A stretch of 64,000 bases of DNA from Psychrobacter maritimus (lineage in GTDB: Bacteria; Pseudomonadota; Gammaproteobacteria; Pseudomonadales; Moraxellaceae), in contig NZ_CAJHAJ010000003.1 of assembly GCF_904846345.1 (NCBI RefSeq), forward strand, positions 248,001-312,000, given 5' to 3'. The notes below the pieces were generated by a model. That model was not told where the DNA came from. It did not search any database and saw nothing but the letters and a program-made list of their open reading frames with translations. Each line of letters begins with the position of its first letter. The stretch's first letter is position 1. The position numbers and the translations under genes were made by a program. This document shows, piece by piece, positions 55,442 to 63,722 of this stretch.

Positions 55442-56751
55442 TAAAGCGTCGGACTCACCACCAAGACATTCTCCAAACTTTGCCACATGTCATCGACGCT
55501 ATCCGCTGATGTTTCCACACACAAAATAATTAAGTCCCAATCGTTAGGCTCAACATTATAAGCAAAGTTGGTCATACCAAGCCCATAGTTGTCGCTAAAA
55601 CTTAGCATCTTCTTAATCGCGCCACCAAGGGCAATCGGTGAACGTGTTAACGCGCTAAAATTAACGGTAGAGTTTTGAGTTTGCGTCTCAAGCCATTCAG
55701 CCAATAAAAACGGCAGCCAGACAAACTCATTACTGCCCAATACTAAAATCCGCTTGGGCAACTGCTCTTTATCAAACTGTTCTTTCTCAGATTGGGCTTG
55801 CTTATTAAACACCTTGAATGCGGTTTGAAACTTCAAAAAGTAATTATCAAAGCCGTCGGTACTGTCTAGAGTTGGGAAGCGTCCCCAATTACCAGTATCA
55901 CCTAGCGTATGACTGCCAGCCTCAGTGGTATCGACCGATGGCATGGTAATCGGCTCAGGATTAGGCGCATCCGTCCATGTCCATGCACCAGATAACAAGT
56001 GATGACGTTGAAACTTGATATTAGGTAGACGTTTGGCGATTTGATCAGACACAGCGTCATCCGAGTCAGCTGTATCCTGATACTGATGTCGTTCCTGATT
56101 TAGGGACCAATCCACCAAAGTGGTCAGATGTACTTGCTCTAATTGATCAAGCCCTGCGTTACGTAAGGCCGTGACAACATTGACGCAAGTATTGCCCGTT
56201 GACGCTTCGTCATCGACCATAATCAAGGTTTTGCTGGCAAGTAGCTGCGCTTGAGTGACGTTATCTGCACTTTGATAAATCAGATGCTGGCTGGCGTGAC
56301 TGTGATCTTCGCTAAACGTGGTCAATAAAGAGTGGCTGCTTTTGTCATGACTGTCATCATGTTGCGCATGACGCGTAGAATTTAACAGTAGCGCATTGGG
56401 GTAACGTGTTTGTAGCGCTTGATGTACCCCCGCAGATAGCCCAACCGCCGTCTCTGCCATACCTATAACTAAAATGGGTTCAGGCAAATCATCTGGTACT
56501 AGGTTTGCCAAATCAGTAAAAGCATGACGCATGGTGCTAGGCGTGACTGGAATATGGCGACCTAAGACTTTTGAGACAAACAAAAATGCGCGTTTAGGAT
56601 TAATGCGCTGCGCAAATCCAAGCAAGTCTTCTAATTGATAGTGATTGCTTTGTTCTATTCCATTTTTCTCAGTGGCTGAATTGGTTTGATAAGTCAGATC
56701 AAGAGTGCCGCGTGGTAAGTTAATGGTAGTGCTGTATTGCTTATTTAGCAT
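55441..56751 (-). CDS. Phosphoribosyltransferase with TRSP domain
   Basis: The 436-residue protein has an N-terminal phosphoribosyltransferase fold: ILVIGMAETAVGLSAGVHQAL and the PRPP motif TLIMVDDEASTGNT (176-188). The C-terminal part (about 320-436) is a TRSP-type domain with ILVLGSNEFVWLPFLLAEWLE, named for partnership with this family in Ter operons. A His/Asp-rich loop near 128-155 is an insertion. AAAGGAAA lies before the ATG. It starts 48 bases after the TerD-trypsin gene. Confidence 0.85.
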   Translation of the reverse strand: MLNKQYSTTINLPRGTLDLTYQTNSATEKNGIEQSNHYQLEDLLGFAQRINPKRAFLFVSKVLGRHIPVTPSTMRHAFTDLANLVPDDLPEPILVIGMAETAVGLSAGVHQALQTRYPNALLLNSTRHAQHDDSHDKSSHSLLTTFSEDHSHASQHLIYQSADNVTQAQLLASKTLIMVDDEASTGNTCVNVVTALRNAGLDQLEQVHLTTLVDWSLNQERHQYQDTADSDDAVSDQIAKRLPNIKFQRHHLLSGAWTWTDAPNPEPITMPSVDTTEAGSHTLGDTGNWGRFPTLDSTDGFDNYFLKFQTAFKVFNKQAQSEKEQFDKEQLPKRILVLGSNEFVWLPFLLAEWLETQTQNSTVNFSALTRSPIALGGAIKKMLSFSDNYGLGMTNFAYNVEPNDWDLIILCVETSADSVDDMWQSLENVLVVSPTL

Positions 56752-56798
56752 TTATTTTCCTTTGGTCTTTCAGTTTTTTATATCGTTGTAATGATTAC

Positions 56799-58043
56799 TT
56801 AACCCTGACATCCTACTAACCACAAAGCACCACGGCTTTTTTTACTCAATTGCGGTGTGGTCAACGCGGCAGCTGTCGTGCCTGACATGCCAGATGCCTC
56901 AGATAAGTTATCTAAACTCATTCCAGCGCTCGCGAGTAGGGCGGATAATAACTGAAATTTCACCGCATAGTTCATATTTTGTGCATGCTCGTGCACGAGG
57001 CTAGACGTCACCATCCCGATAACCTCGCCAGTCGGCAGTAATAAAGGGCTGCCACTAGAACCAGGTTGAATGGGCGCGGTAAATTGCATATAGCGAATAT
57101 CATCACCAAACCCTGTCAGTCCTGAGATACAGCCTTGCGTCACTTGTAGTTGGCTGCTCAATCCTGATAATGGAAACCCTAAAGTCGTAATGGTTTCACC
57201 CAAATTATCAGTACAACGCTGTGCTAAGGGTAAATAACTTGGCAGCGGCTCGCTTACTCTAATAATGGCTGAATCACTACCGATATCGCTAAGCACCACT
57301 TGCGCCTCACGATCAGGCTGCCCTTGTTGTCGAATTCCAATCATCACCGCCGACTCAATGACATGATAGCAAGTCAGTAGATGATAAGGGTCAATAGCAA
57401 AAGCCGTCCCTGTCCAAGTTTCACTAGACTGAACGTGTCTTGGCGGGCGCGTATCACTGTTAGGATAACCTTGCTGCTGCGTGCGCTGGGCATCTTGGAT
57501 AAGGGCGTGCGTATCTGGCGGACGCATATCGAGGCTAATTTGCACATGATGCTCTAGGCTTGCCAATCCTTGGGTAGAGCTTTCACCAAGGGCGCGGCAT
57601 TTAAATTGTCCATTGCGCCGATATATTTCTAATATGATTGCTGCTTTAACATGGCGCTCACTTGCGGTAAATTCATAATGAATATCGCCACCATTGAGTG
57701 TTAAATTTACTTTGCTTAATTCGACAGCGGGTAAGTTGAGGCTTGGCTCATGATAAACATAAGCAATCAATTGTAAAAAGCTTACGCCTTGTTTATCAAA
57801 CAATGCCGGCAAATCCAGTTGCCATGCGCTTGGATTATCCTTGCTATTGAGCTGCGCCCACTCTTTTGGTTCATGCAGATAAGCAGGGCTACAAGCCGCT
57901 TTACGATGCTCATCTAAAGGCAGCCATAATAGTCCAAGCTGCTCGCCAAACTTTAGCTGATTTGTCGTCGCAAAAGCGACCGAACAATTCGATTGCGCGA
58001 TAACCGTATTTGCCCCTAACACTAACGTGGTTTGTGCTGTCAT
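56799..58043 (-). CDS. TerD-like domain fused to a trypsin-like serine protease
   Basis: Residues 1-165 look like a TerD-type domain: the end KAAIILEIYRRNGQFKCRALGES matches the same strand in the two TerD proteins here. The acidic calcium loop is missing. Residues 205-390 form a trypsin/HtrA-type protease with WTGTAFAIDPYHLLTCYHV (His227), IGSDSAIIRV (Asp257) and QPGSSGSPLL (Ser330). There is no signal peptide and no PDZ domain, so it should act in the cytoplasm. It is the second gene of the Ter operon, between ATP-grasp and the TRSP phosphoribosyltransferase. Confidence 0.82.
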   Translation of the reverse strand: MTAQTTLVLGANTVIAQSNCSVAFATTNQLKFGEQLGLLWLPLDEHRKAACSPAYLHEPKEWAQLNSKDNPSAWQLDLPALFDKQGVSFLQLIAYVYHEPSLNLPAVELSKVNLTLNGGDIHYEFTASERHVKAAIILEIYRRNGQFKCRALGESSTQGLASLEHHVQISLDMRPPDTHALIQDAQRTQQQGYPNSDTRPPRHVQSSETWTGTAFAIDPYHLLTCYHVIESAVMIGIRQQGQPDREAQVVLSDIGSDSAIIRVSEPLPSYLPLAQRCTDNLGETITTLGFPLSGLSSQLQVTQGCISGLTGFGDDIRYMQFTAPIQPGSSGSPLLLPTGEVIGMVTSSLVHEHAQNMNYAVKFQLLSALLASAGMSLDNLSEASGMSGTTAAALTTPQLSKKSRGALWLVGCQG

Positions 58044-58129
58044 CGCCTGCCTCTTATTGAATATATTCGGTTGCCGTCGATTTTTACCGCCGATTTATTA
58101 CTGCCGATTTTTTATTTCATTGTTTTTAC

Positions 58130-59293
58130 TTACTCGCTAGCATCTTCTTCAATCTTTACGCTGACCATGATTGAGCGTACTTGGCAGGGAATAATTTGCT
58201 GGGCAATATCCGCAAGCTTTGGCTTATCGGTTAAGCCTAACCAATAACTGAATCCAACTTGGGTTAAATCGACCCCGCTATGGGTGGTGTAATCGATGCC
58301 ACCAGAGGGGCGACTGTTAATCTCAAGTACACGGTGCTGCCCGTTATCATCGGCCTTGGTTTGCACGCTGACGATACCATCGCAGCCAAAGGCTTTAATC
58401 AGTGGAATAACCACATCCATGACCGCTTGCTCGTAGCCGATATGCTGAATTTTCCCTGTTTTATAACGGGTGATGGCAGCCAGTACTTCACCATATTCGC
58501 AAACGACATCGATAGAGTATTCTTGGCCTGATAAATAAGGCATCAGTAACATAGGAATAGGGCGCTCGTGCACCATCAGACTGTTTGCATAGGCATTGAT
58601 AAACTGCGTGGTATTGATTTTTTTCTCTTCGGTAAAGTATAAATGCTCAAAGCTATCGTACTGTTCACCATCGTTTTTGGCTAAATCCAATCGCCAAAAA
58701 CCTTGGGCAAAAATACCTGTCACTGGTTTGACGCATAATGGTTGGTGCCCGTGCGTAGCAAGTAACGCCTCAAGCTCTGCGACATTATCAAAGCGCCATG
58801 CATCGGCAACGGGAATATCATGTTGATGACACTGCTGCATAAAGGCAAATTTATCATCTATCGCTTCTAACGCCGCCACACTTGTCGCGCCAGTCAATAA
58901 ACGAATACCAGCCGCGTCAAATGCCTCACGGTGGGCTTCGTAATCAATACCATTGCGTCCAGTGAGTAATACTTTCACGTTGTTTTTCTGAGCTTGCTCT
59001 AAGACAAACTGCCAACGCGGCATCAATGGCTCAACAGATTCGAGCATTGCTTGCTCATCGCTATCTGTAGCGCTCGCAGAAGGCTCACGGTAAATGCTAT
59101 CGGCAAATTCAAAAATCTCAGGTCTATTATAGCGGTGTGACGCGATGATGTTAAATGGCATATCAGATTGGGTTTTTAGTGTTTGCAGGCTGGCTAACAT
59201 ATCACGCTGGCTTGACTGACCTTCAGCTAACCAAGCGGCAGGTGGCACGGCAGTCGACGTTGTATGAGGGCTTTCGTTAGCAGGGGTTTTCAT
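58130..59293 (-). CDS. ATP-grasp protein of the Ter biosynthetic module
   Basis: The 387-residue protein has an N-terminal Rossmann-like part (NIIASHRYNRPEIFEFAD, VKVLLTGRNGIDYE) and an ATP-grasp core with DDKFAFMQQCHQHDIPVAD, PLCVKPVTGIFAQGF, QEYSIDVVCEYG and VLEINSRPSGGIDY. It would form an amide-type bond using ATP; this is inference from the fold. The frame opens at a TTG (59365), but the ATG at 59293 is chosen. It is the first of six leftward genes, divergent from the TerA-like gene. Confidence 0.86.
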   Translation of the reverse strand: MKTPANESPHTTSTAVPPAAWLAEGQSSQRDMLASLQTLKTQSDMPFNIIASHRYNRPEIFEFADSIYREPSASATDSDEQAMLESVEPLMPRWQFVLEQAQKNNVKVLLTGRNGIDYEAHREAFDAAGIRLLTGATSVAALEAIDDKFAFMQQCHQHDIPVADAWRFDNVAELEALLATHGHQPLCVKPVTGIFAQGFWRLDLAKNDGEQYDSFEHLYFTEEKKINTTQFINAYANSLMVHERPIPMLLMPYLSGQEYSIDVVCEYGEVLAAITRYKTGKIQHIGYEQAVMDVVIPLIKAFGCDGIVSVQTKADDNGQHRVLEINSRPSGGIDYTTHSGVDLTQVGFSYWLGLTDKPKLADIAQQIIPCQVRSIMVSVKIEEDASE

Positions 59294-59377
59294 AATTCTC
59301 TCAGCGTTATCATAAATTTTAGAGGGGACTAACTGGGACTGGCATTTAATAAGGTAATAACCCAAGGCGCGATACGG

Positions 59378-59442
59378 CGTTGGTTAACAGTATTGGTTAA
59401 CAGCGTTTATTAACAGCGTTTATTAACAGTATTGGTTATAGC
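59378..59442. repeat. Five 13-bp tandem repeats in the Ter divergent promoter region
   Basis: Units at 59378, 59391, 59404, 59417 and 59430 share a TTRNTTAACAG-like form; units 3 and 4 are identical. The array lies upstream of the ATP-grasp operon, in the 354-base region shared with the TerA-like gene. Confidence 0.88.
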
Positions 59443-59647
59443 AGGGTCTATTATATACAAATGCTAAGCGTTATAAATGCTGCTGACAAAATAGCATTAA
59501 GGATTTGTAAAAATGTTTTTGCAGCGTTGTTAACGCCTTGTTGAACTGTGCCGTGCACTGTAAAAATCAGGCGCTATCCATGCTACTATATAGCGATAGC
59601 CAACCTCACCTATATAAACAAATAATAAATAACCTAAAGGATAAATG

Positions 59648-60928
59648 ATGAGCCAACCTCAAAAACTGATTGCTGGCGCTAATGCACCGCTGCCAACGGA
59701 TAATATCAGCATTCGTATTTTAAGCCAAAGCGCCATTGATTGCGCCGCTTATCGCCTGACGACTGAAGGTAAAGTACGCGGCGATGGCGACATGATATTT
59801 TATGGGCAGACGCGTAGCGATGATGGCAGCGTCAGTTTCCGTGGTCATGATAGCGATGGATTTTTTGATATTAACTTACCTGCGCAGCCTGCGAGTATTG
59901 AAAAGATAGCCCTCGCGTTTTCTAGTGCGCAAACGCTTGCGCAAGTCGGTGATGTGGATATTCAGGTTTTACAAGGCAGCCAAGTGCTGATGACTTGTCA
60001 GTTAAGTGCTGCTGGACGTAATGAAAAAGCCATTATTTTAGCAGAGTGTTACCGCCGCCAAGGCAGTTGGAAATTCCGTTTTATCGCCCAAGGTTTTGAA
60101 GGTGGCTTAAAGCCGTTATCTGAACATTTCGGTGTTGAAATTGCCGATGAAGCCCCAGCTCAAAGCCAGTCACAAAATCAAGCGCAAAGCCAATCTCAAT
60201 CTATCAATACGCAAAGACCTATTAACACGCAAAAAGCGGGTAGTGCGCCTCAAACAACGCCGCCGCCAATTCCTACAACTTCTCAAAATCCGTCAATTAA
60301 CCTAAGTAAAATCACCTTAACTAAAAACCAATCTAGCATCAATCTAAAAAAACGCGATGATTTTGGTAAAATTTCTGTCAATCTTAATTGGAATCAACGC
60401 CCAGATAGCAGCACACAAGCCCCTAAAAAAGGCTTGCTAGGCGACCTGTTTAAGCAGCATAAAGCCGCTGGTATTGACCTTGATGTTGGGGCGATGATTC
60501 ATCTGAAAAATGGTGAAAAAACGCTGATTCAGGCCTTGGGCAATCGCTTTGGTAACTTACAATCAGCACCTTATGTATTGTTACGTGCCGATGATAGAAC
60601 CGGACAAGTCAGCGGCGGTGAGTGGCTCGATATCAATGGACAACAGTGGTCGCAGATTGAGGAAGTGTTTATCTTTGCTTTCATTTATGAAGGCGCACCA
60701 AACTGGGCGCAAACCGATGGCGTCGTAACCATTCATGTACCCGACCAGCCACCGATTGAAACCCGTTTGACAGAAGGTGCGGGTAATTTACCAATGTGTG
60801 CGATTGCGCGTTTGGTCAATCAGCAAGGCAGTATCAATGTTGAGCGTATTAATGAGTACTTTAAAGGCCATCAAGAGATGGATAAAGCATTTAATTGGGG
60901 CTTTAGCTGGAAACGTGGTAGTAAGTAA
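59648..60928 (+). CDS. TerA-like protein with two TerD-type domains
   Basis: The product has an N-terminal TerD-like domain (about 1-160, ending EKAIILAECYRRQGSWKFRFIAQGF), a Gln/Ser/Pro-rich linker (about 165-225) and a C-terminal TerD-like part with GIDLDVGAMIHLKNGEKT and ADDRTGQVSGGEWLDING. TerA of tellurite operons has this two-part build. AAAGGATAA precedes two ATG codons; the second (59648) has better spacing, giving 426 residues. It is divergent from the ATP-grasp operon. Confidence 0.82.
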   Translation: MSQPQKLIAGANAPLPTDNISIRILSQSAIDCAAYRLTTEGKVRGDGDMIFYGQTRSDDGSVSFRGHDSDGFFDINLPAQPASIEKIALAFSSAQTLAQVGDVDIQVLQGSQVLMTCQLSAAGRNEKAIILAECYRRQGSWKFRFIAQGFEGGLKPLSEHFGVEIADEAPAQSQSQNQAQSQSQSINTQRPINTQKAGSAPQTTPPPIPTTSQNPSINLSKITLTKNQSSINLKKRDDFGKISVNLNWNQRPDSSTQAPKKGLLGDLFKQHKAAGIDLDVGAMIHLKNGEKTLIQALGNRFGNLQSAPYVLLRADDRTGQVSGGEWLDINGQQWSQIEEVFIFAFIYEGAPNWAQTDGVVTIHVPDQPPIETRLTEGAGNLPMCAIARLVNQQGSINVERINEYFKGHQEMDKAFNWGFSWKRGSK

Positions 60929-60953
60929 GCGCTTTAATAGTATTGTTTAATAC

Positions 60954-60990
60954 AAAAAATCAGCCCGTCTATTATAAATAGACGGGCTGA
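60954..60990 (-). terminator. Terminator after the first terD gene
   Basis: A 14-bp perfect stem (60960-60973 with 60977-60990) is followed on the minus strand by six T. It lies 47 bases after the leftward terD stop and also closes the TerA-like gene. Confidence 0.88.
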
Positions 60991-61036
60991 TTGCTTATAG
61001 ATTACTAAAACTCTTACTTCAGATTGCTTAACCTAT

Positions 61037-61645
61037 TTACGCATGCGGAGTGATAGCCGGCATCAAATCATGGAAAGTACGACCAGAAGCAGTCTCGCCA
61101 ATGGCATGCATTTTCCACTCATTATTATGGCGATAAACTTTTGCCATAATCATCGCCGTATGAGTACCTTGTGACGATAAGTTATAGCGCGCCACTTCAG
61201 TATTATTATTGGCATTAACGATACGGCAAAAGGCGTTTTCTACGGTTTCAAACGTCTGACCAGTAAAGCTATTTACCGTAAATACCAGTGATACTACGTT
61301 CGCTGGAACTTTTGATAAATCAACATTGATGACTTCGTCGTCGCCATCGCCATCACCAGTGCGGTTATCGCCGGTATGGACGATACTACCATCTTTTGAT
61401 TTTAGCTGACTGAACCAAATCGCATCGACGGCTTGTTTATTGGCATCAAACATAATGCATGAGGCATCTAAATCGATCGAGTCGCCACCGCTGCCGCCAC
61501 CAAATAATTTGCCTAAAAAGCCGCCTTTTTTCTCTTGCGGTCCTTGAAAGACGTCCCAACCTAAACCCAATTTTACTTGAGTAAGCTCACCACCAGCTTC
61601 TTTGCTGAGGGAGATTTTTTGACCCTTTTGTAAACTAACTGCCAT
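61037..61645 (-). CDS. terD: TerD family calcium-binding stress protein
   Basis: TerD proteins bind calcium and confer resistance to tellurite and other stresses. The 202-residue protein has ISLSKEAGGELTQVKLGLGWD, DLDASCIMFD, the acidic loop TGDNRTGDGDGDDE (91-104) and a final YRHNNEWKMHAIGE. A Gly-rich insert near 40-55 (GGFLGKLFGGGSGG) is not in the second copy. The final HDLMPAITPHA tail is typical. AAGGAT lies before the ATG. Confidence 0.94.
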   Translation of the reverse strand: MAVSLQKGQKISLSKEAGGELTQVKLGLGWDVFQGPQEKKGGFLGKLFGGGSGGDSIDLDASCIMFDANKQAVDAIWFSQLKSKDGSIVHTGDNRTGDGDGDDEVINVDLSKVPANVVSLVFTVNSFTGQTFETVENAFCRIVNANNNTEVARYNLSSQGTHTAMIMAKVYRHNNEWKMHAIGETASGRTFHDLMPAITPHA

Positions 61646-61787
61646 GGTAAAATCCTTATAATAATTGTGAGTAGAATACTTAAGTTTTCAGTGCTGTTTT
61701 CGGTTATTGATTTCAGTATTAGCTTTCAGGTGTCAATTTCTGCGCTGCTTCTTAGCTATAATGTGAGCTGTAATTTTAGCTATAAAT

Positions 61788-61821
61788 TTAAATTATAAGA
61801 TGAAACTTAAATTATAAGATG
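61788..61821. repeat. 19-bp direct repeat overlapping the AIM24 gene end
   Basis: The 15-base sequence TTAAATTATAAGATG occurs at 61788-61802 and 61807-61821. The right copy contains the last codons of the AIM24 gene, so the gene end has been duplicated into the spacer. Confidence 0.75.
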
Positions 61822-62564
61822 TTATCTAAAAACCCACCGCTGCCACCACGACCACCTGAGCTAGTACCTAAGATGCTTTGTAGCCAGCCTTGATAGCTGT
61901 CACGATTGCGCGAGCAGATGATAACTTTGCCCGTTCCTGAGAAGTTTAAAACCATTCCTTCGCCACTGGTGACGGAGTTAATAATATTGCTCATGATGCC
62001 TTTTTTCTTGCTGGTTGATACCGAAAGCTTATAATCAAGGTTTGAATCCCAGCAGACCACATGGCCGTTATCAATAATAACGTATTTATCAGGCGTCACA
62101 TCAATCTCAAATAGCGAACCAAAACCTGACACCACTACCTGACCTTGACCTTGGGTTTGCATGACCATAAAGCCGCCCGTATCACCAAATACCGCGCCGC
62201 CAAGGTTGCGCTGGATATTGGCTCTGATATCGACGCCGGTTTGTGCAGCAACGAACGCGCCATCGCTCAAGGTATATTGCTGAGCGCCGCAATCGATGAT
62301 TTGCATATCACCATCTAGTGTAGGGGCTAGCAAACAATCACCTTCGCCATTGACGGCCTCAATTTGCTGTTGAAAAAGTGACTCGTCGTTAGCAAAGCGG
62401 CGCATCAGTGATTGCATGAGTCCACCCTGTAGCTTACCTTTCAGCTCAAGGTTCGACTCCATCATCACCATGGCATTGGCTTCACAATAAATTGAATCGC
62501 CTTTTTTTAAGTTACAATGCAAAAAAGGTTCAATAGTGCCGATTAAGCTAAACGTTGCGGCCAT
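61812..62564 (-). CDS. AIM24 family (TIGR00266-type) protein
   Basis: The 250-residue protein has the beta-rich AIM24 pattern: KKGDSIYCEANAMVMMESNLEL, SGFGSLFEIDVTPDKYVIIDNGHVVCWD and MVLNFSGTGKVIICSRN, ending in a Gly-rich tail. AIM24 genes often lie beside terD in bacteria, as here. The molecular role is unknown. AAGGAT supports the ATG at 62564 over the TTG three codons earlier. It lies between two terD genes on the same strand. Confidence 0.86.
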   Translation of the reverse strand: MAATFSLIGTIEPFLHCNLKKGDSIYCEANAMVMMESNLELKGKLQGGLMQSLMRRFANDESLFQQQIEAVNGEGDCLLAPTLDGDMQIIDCGAQQYTLSDGAFVAAQTGVDIRANIQRNLGGAVFGDTGGFMVMQTQGQGQVVVSGFGSLFEIDVTPDKYVIIDNGHVVCWDSNLDYKLSVSTSKKKGIMSNIINSVTSGEGMVLNFSGTGKVIICSRNRDSYQGWLQSILGTSSGGRGGSGGFLDNIL

Positions 62565-62653
62565 GGGGTGCAAATCCTTATTCTGAAATTTTTAAATGCT
62601 TCGTTTTCTATAAAAATCATCGTTGTTAATTTAAGCCTGCCAATTACATTTAA

Positions 62654-62726
62654 AGCCATCAAATGCTTTAAACAGGCACACTTGATGGCTTATTAACTAT
62701 CGCAATCAAATAATCGATTGCGATAG
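62654..62726 (-). terminator. Two hairpins between terD and the AIM24 gene
   Basis: Arms 62654-62662/62682-62690 (9 bp) and 62697-62707/62716-62726 (11 bp, perfect) form two stems. T runs are weak, so they may be mRNA-stability hairpins rather than terminators. Confidence 0.5.
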
Positions 62727-62781
62727 GGGGCTTAATAGAGGTCTTACAGTTATCGTATAAAACGATGACGTTATTTTAACG

Positions 62782-63357
62782 TTAAACGTTGACGCCGTAA
62801 GAGGCTGCTAATGGTCCAAGACCACCGCTAAAGCCTTGACCGACCGCGCGGAATTTCCAGTCACCGCTATGGCGATATAATTCACCAAAAATCATCGCTG
62901 TTTCAGTGCTACCATCTTCTGATAGGTCATAACGAGCGATTTCAGCTTCGCCATTGTCATTGACCACACGGATGTAAGCATCACCAACTTGACCGAAGTT
63001 TTGGTTACGAGCTGTGCCTTCATAAATGATGGCGCAGATAGCGACTTTGCTGACGTCAGCTGGGATACTAGCTAGGTTGATTTTGATTTTCTCATCATCG
63101 CCGTCGCCTTCACCAGTACGGTTATCGCCGGTGTGCTCAACCGCGCCGTTGTCTGACTTTAAGTTATTAAAGAAGATGAAGTCTTGGTCGTTACGGACTT
63201 TGCCAGCTTCGTTGACCAAAAAGCCAATCGCATCTAAGTCAAATTCTTGACCGTCAGTGGCGCGTGGATCCCAGCCAAGACCGACCGTAATATTGGTTAA
63301 ACCGGGCGCTTCTTTTGATAAGTTTACGTTGCCGCCTTTTGTTAAGCTAATAGCCAT
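62782..63357 (-). CDS. terD: TerD family calcium-binding stress protein, second copy
   Basis: The 191-residue protein has [37 protein letters not shown], the acidic loop [14 protein letters not shown] (76-89), and [19 protein letters not shown], ending at the normal TerD/TerE length. It matches TerD/TerE of the tellurite operons closely. AAGGATATTT lies before the ATG. It is probably transcribed with AIM24 and the first terD. Confidence 0.95.
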   Translation of the reverse strand: MAISLTKGGNVNLSKEAPGLTNITVGLGWDPRATDGQEFDLDAIGFLVNEAGKVRNDQDFIFFNNLKSDNGAVEHTGDNRTGEGDGDDEKIKINLASIPADVSKVAICAIIYEGTARNQNFGQVGDAYIRVVNDNGEAEIARYDLSEDGSTETAMIFGELYRHSGDWKFRAVGQGFSGGLGPLAASYGVNV

Positions 63358-63430
63358 ATAAATATCCTTTGGATTAATAATTAAGTGGATTTGGTTTTAT
63401 AAAACAAACTAAAAATAGTGCAGTGATTAC

Positions 63431-63490
63431 TCTCTTAGATAAAGTAACTATCTTAGCGAAAGTATCTTAGCGAAAGTATCTGAACGCAAA
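63431..63490. repeat. 14-bp tandem repeats upstream of terD
   Basis: TATCTTAGCGAAAG occurs at 63449-63462 and 63463-63476. Degenerate copies lie at 63431-63444 and 63477-63490. The array lies 75-130 bases before the terD start, in the region expected to hold its promoter. Confidence 0.85.
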
Positions 63491-63645
63491 AGGTCAATAA
63501 ATCGACCTGTACGCCACGTCCTGCATATCATTACGTTTTACTATACTAAGCGTTTGCTGACTAAGCAAGGCGTATTTTGTGTGACTATATGACATTTATA
63601 TATTTGTTTAGAAAAAAAGGGTTTTATGGCGATATCAGACCTATT

Positions 63646-63675
63646 TTGGCTATTTATCTTAATATGATTTATAAT
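63646..63675 (+). promoter_or_regulatory. Sigma-70 promoter of yhhQ
   Basis: A -35 box TTGGCT (63646-63651), an 18-base spacer and a consensus -10 TATAAT (63670-63675) predict a start at about 63682, exactly at the 5' edge of the riboswitch-like leader. Confidence 0.65.
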
Positions 63676-63682
63676 AGCGCGC

Positions 63683-63715
63683 TCAGGTTCCCTCTACCCT
63701 GACTTAAAAAAAGGA
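63683..63715 (+). promoter_or_regulatory. Candidate preQ1-I riboswitch
   Basis: TCAGG (63683-63687) pairs with CCTGA (63698-63702). The loop starts TTC and ends TAC. An A-rich stretch (63706-63712) and AGGA follow. This is the layout of the small preQ1-I aptamer, in which the A run lies along the stem and the tail pairs with loop cytosines. The AAGGA tail is also the yhhQ ribosome site, so ligand binding would block translation. preQ1-I riboswitches before yhhQ-type transporter genes are known. Confidence 0.7.
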
Positions 63716-63722
63716 CTCTTCT

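Noticed and set aside
56799..58043. DegP/HtrA periplasmic protease
   Set aside because: No signal peptide and no PDZ domain; the N-terminal half ends like TerD and the gene sits in the Ter operon.
59366..59647. A further small gene in the Ter divergent gap
   Set aside because: Only the repeat array and AT-rich sequence were found; no frame with a start and ribosome site is convincing.
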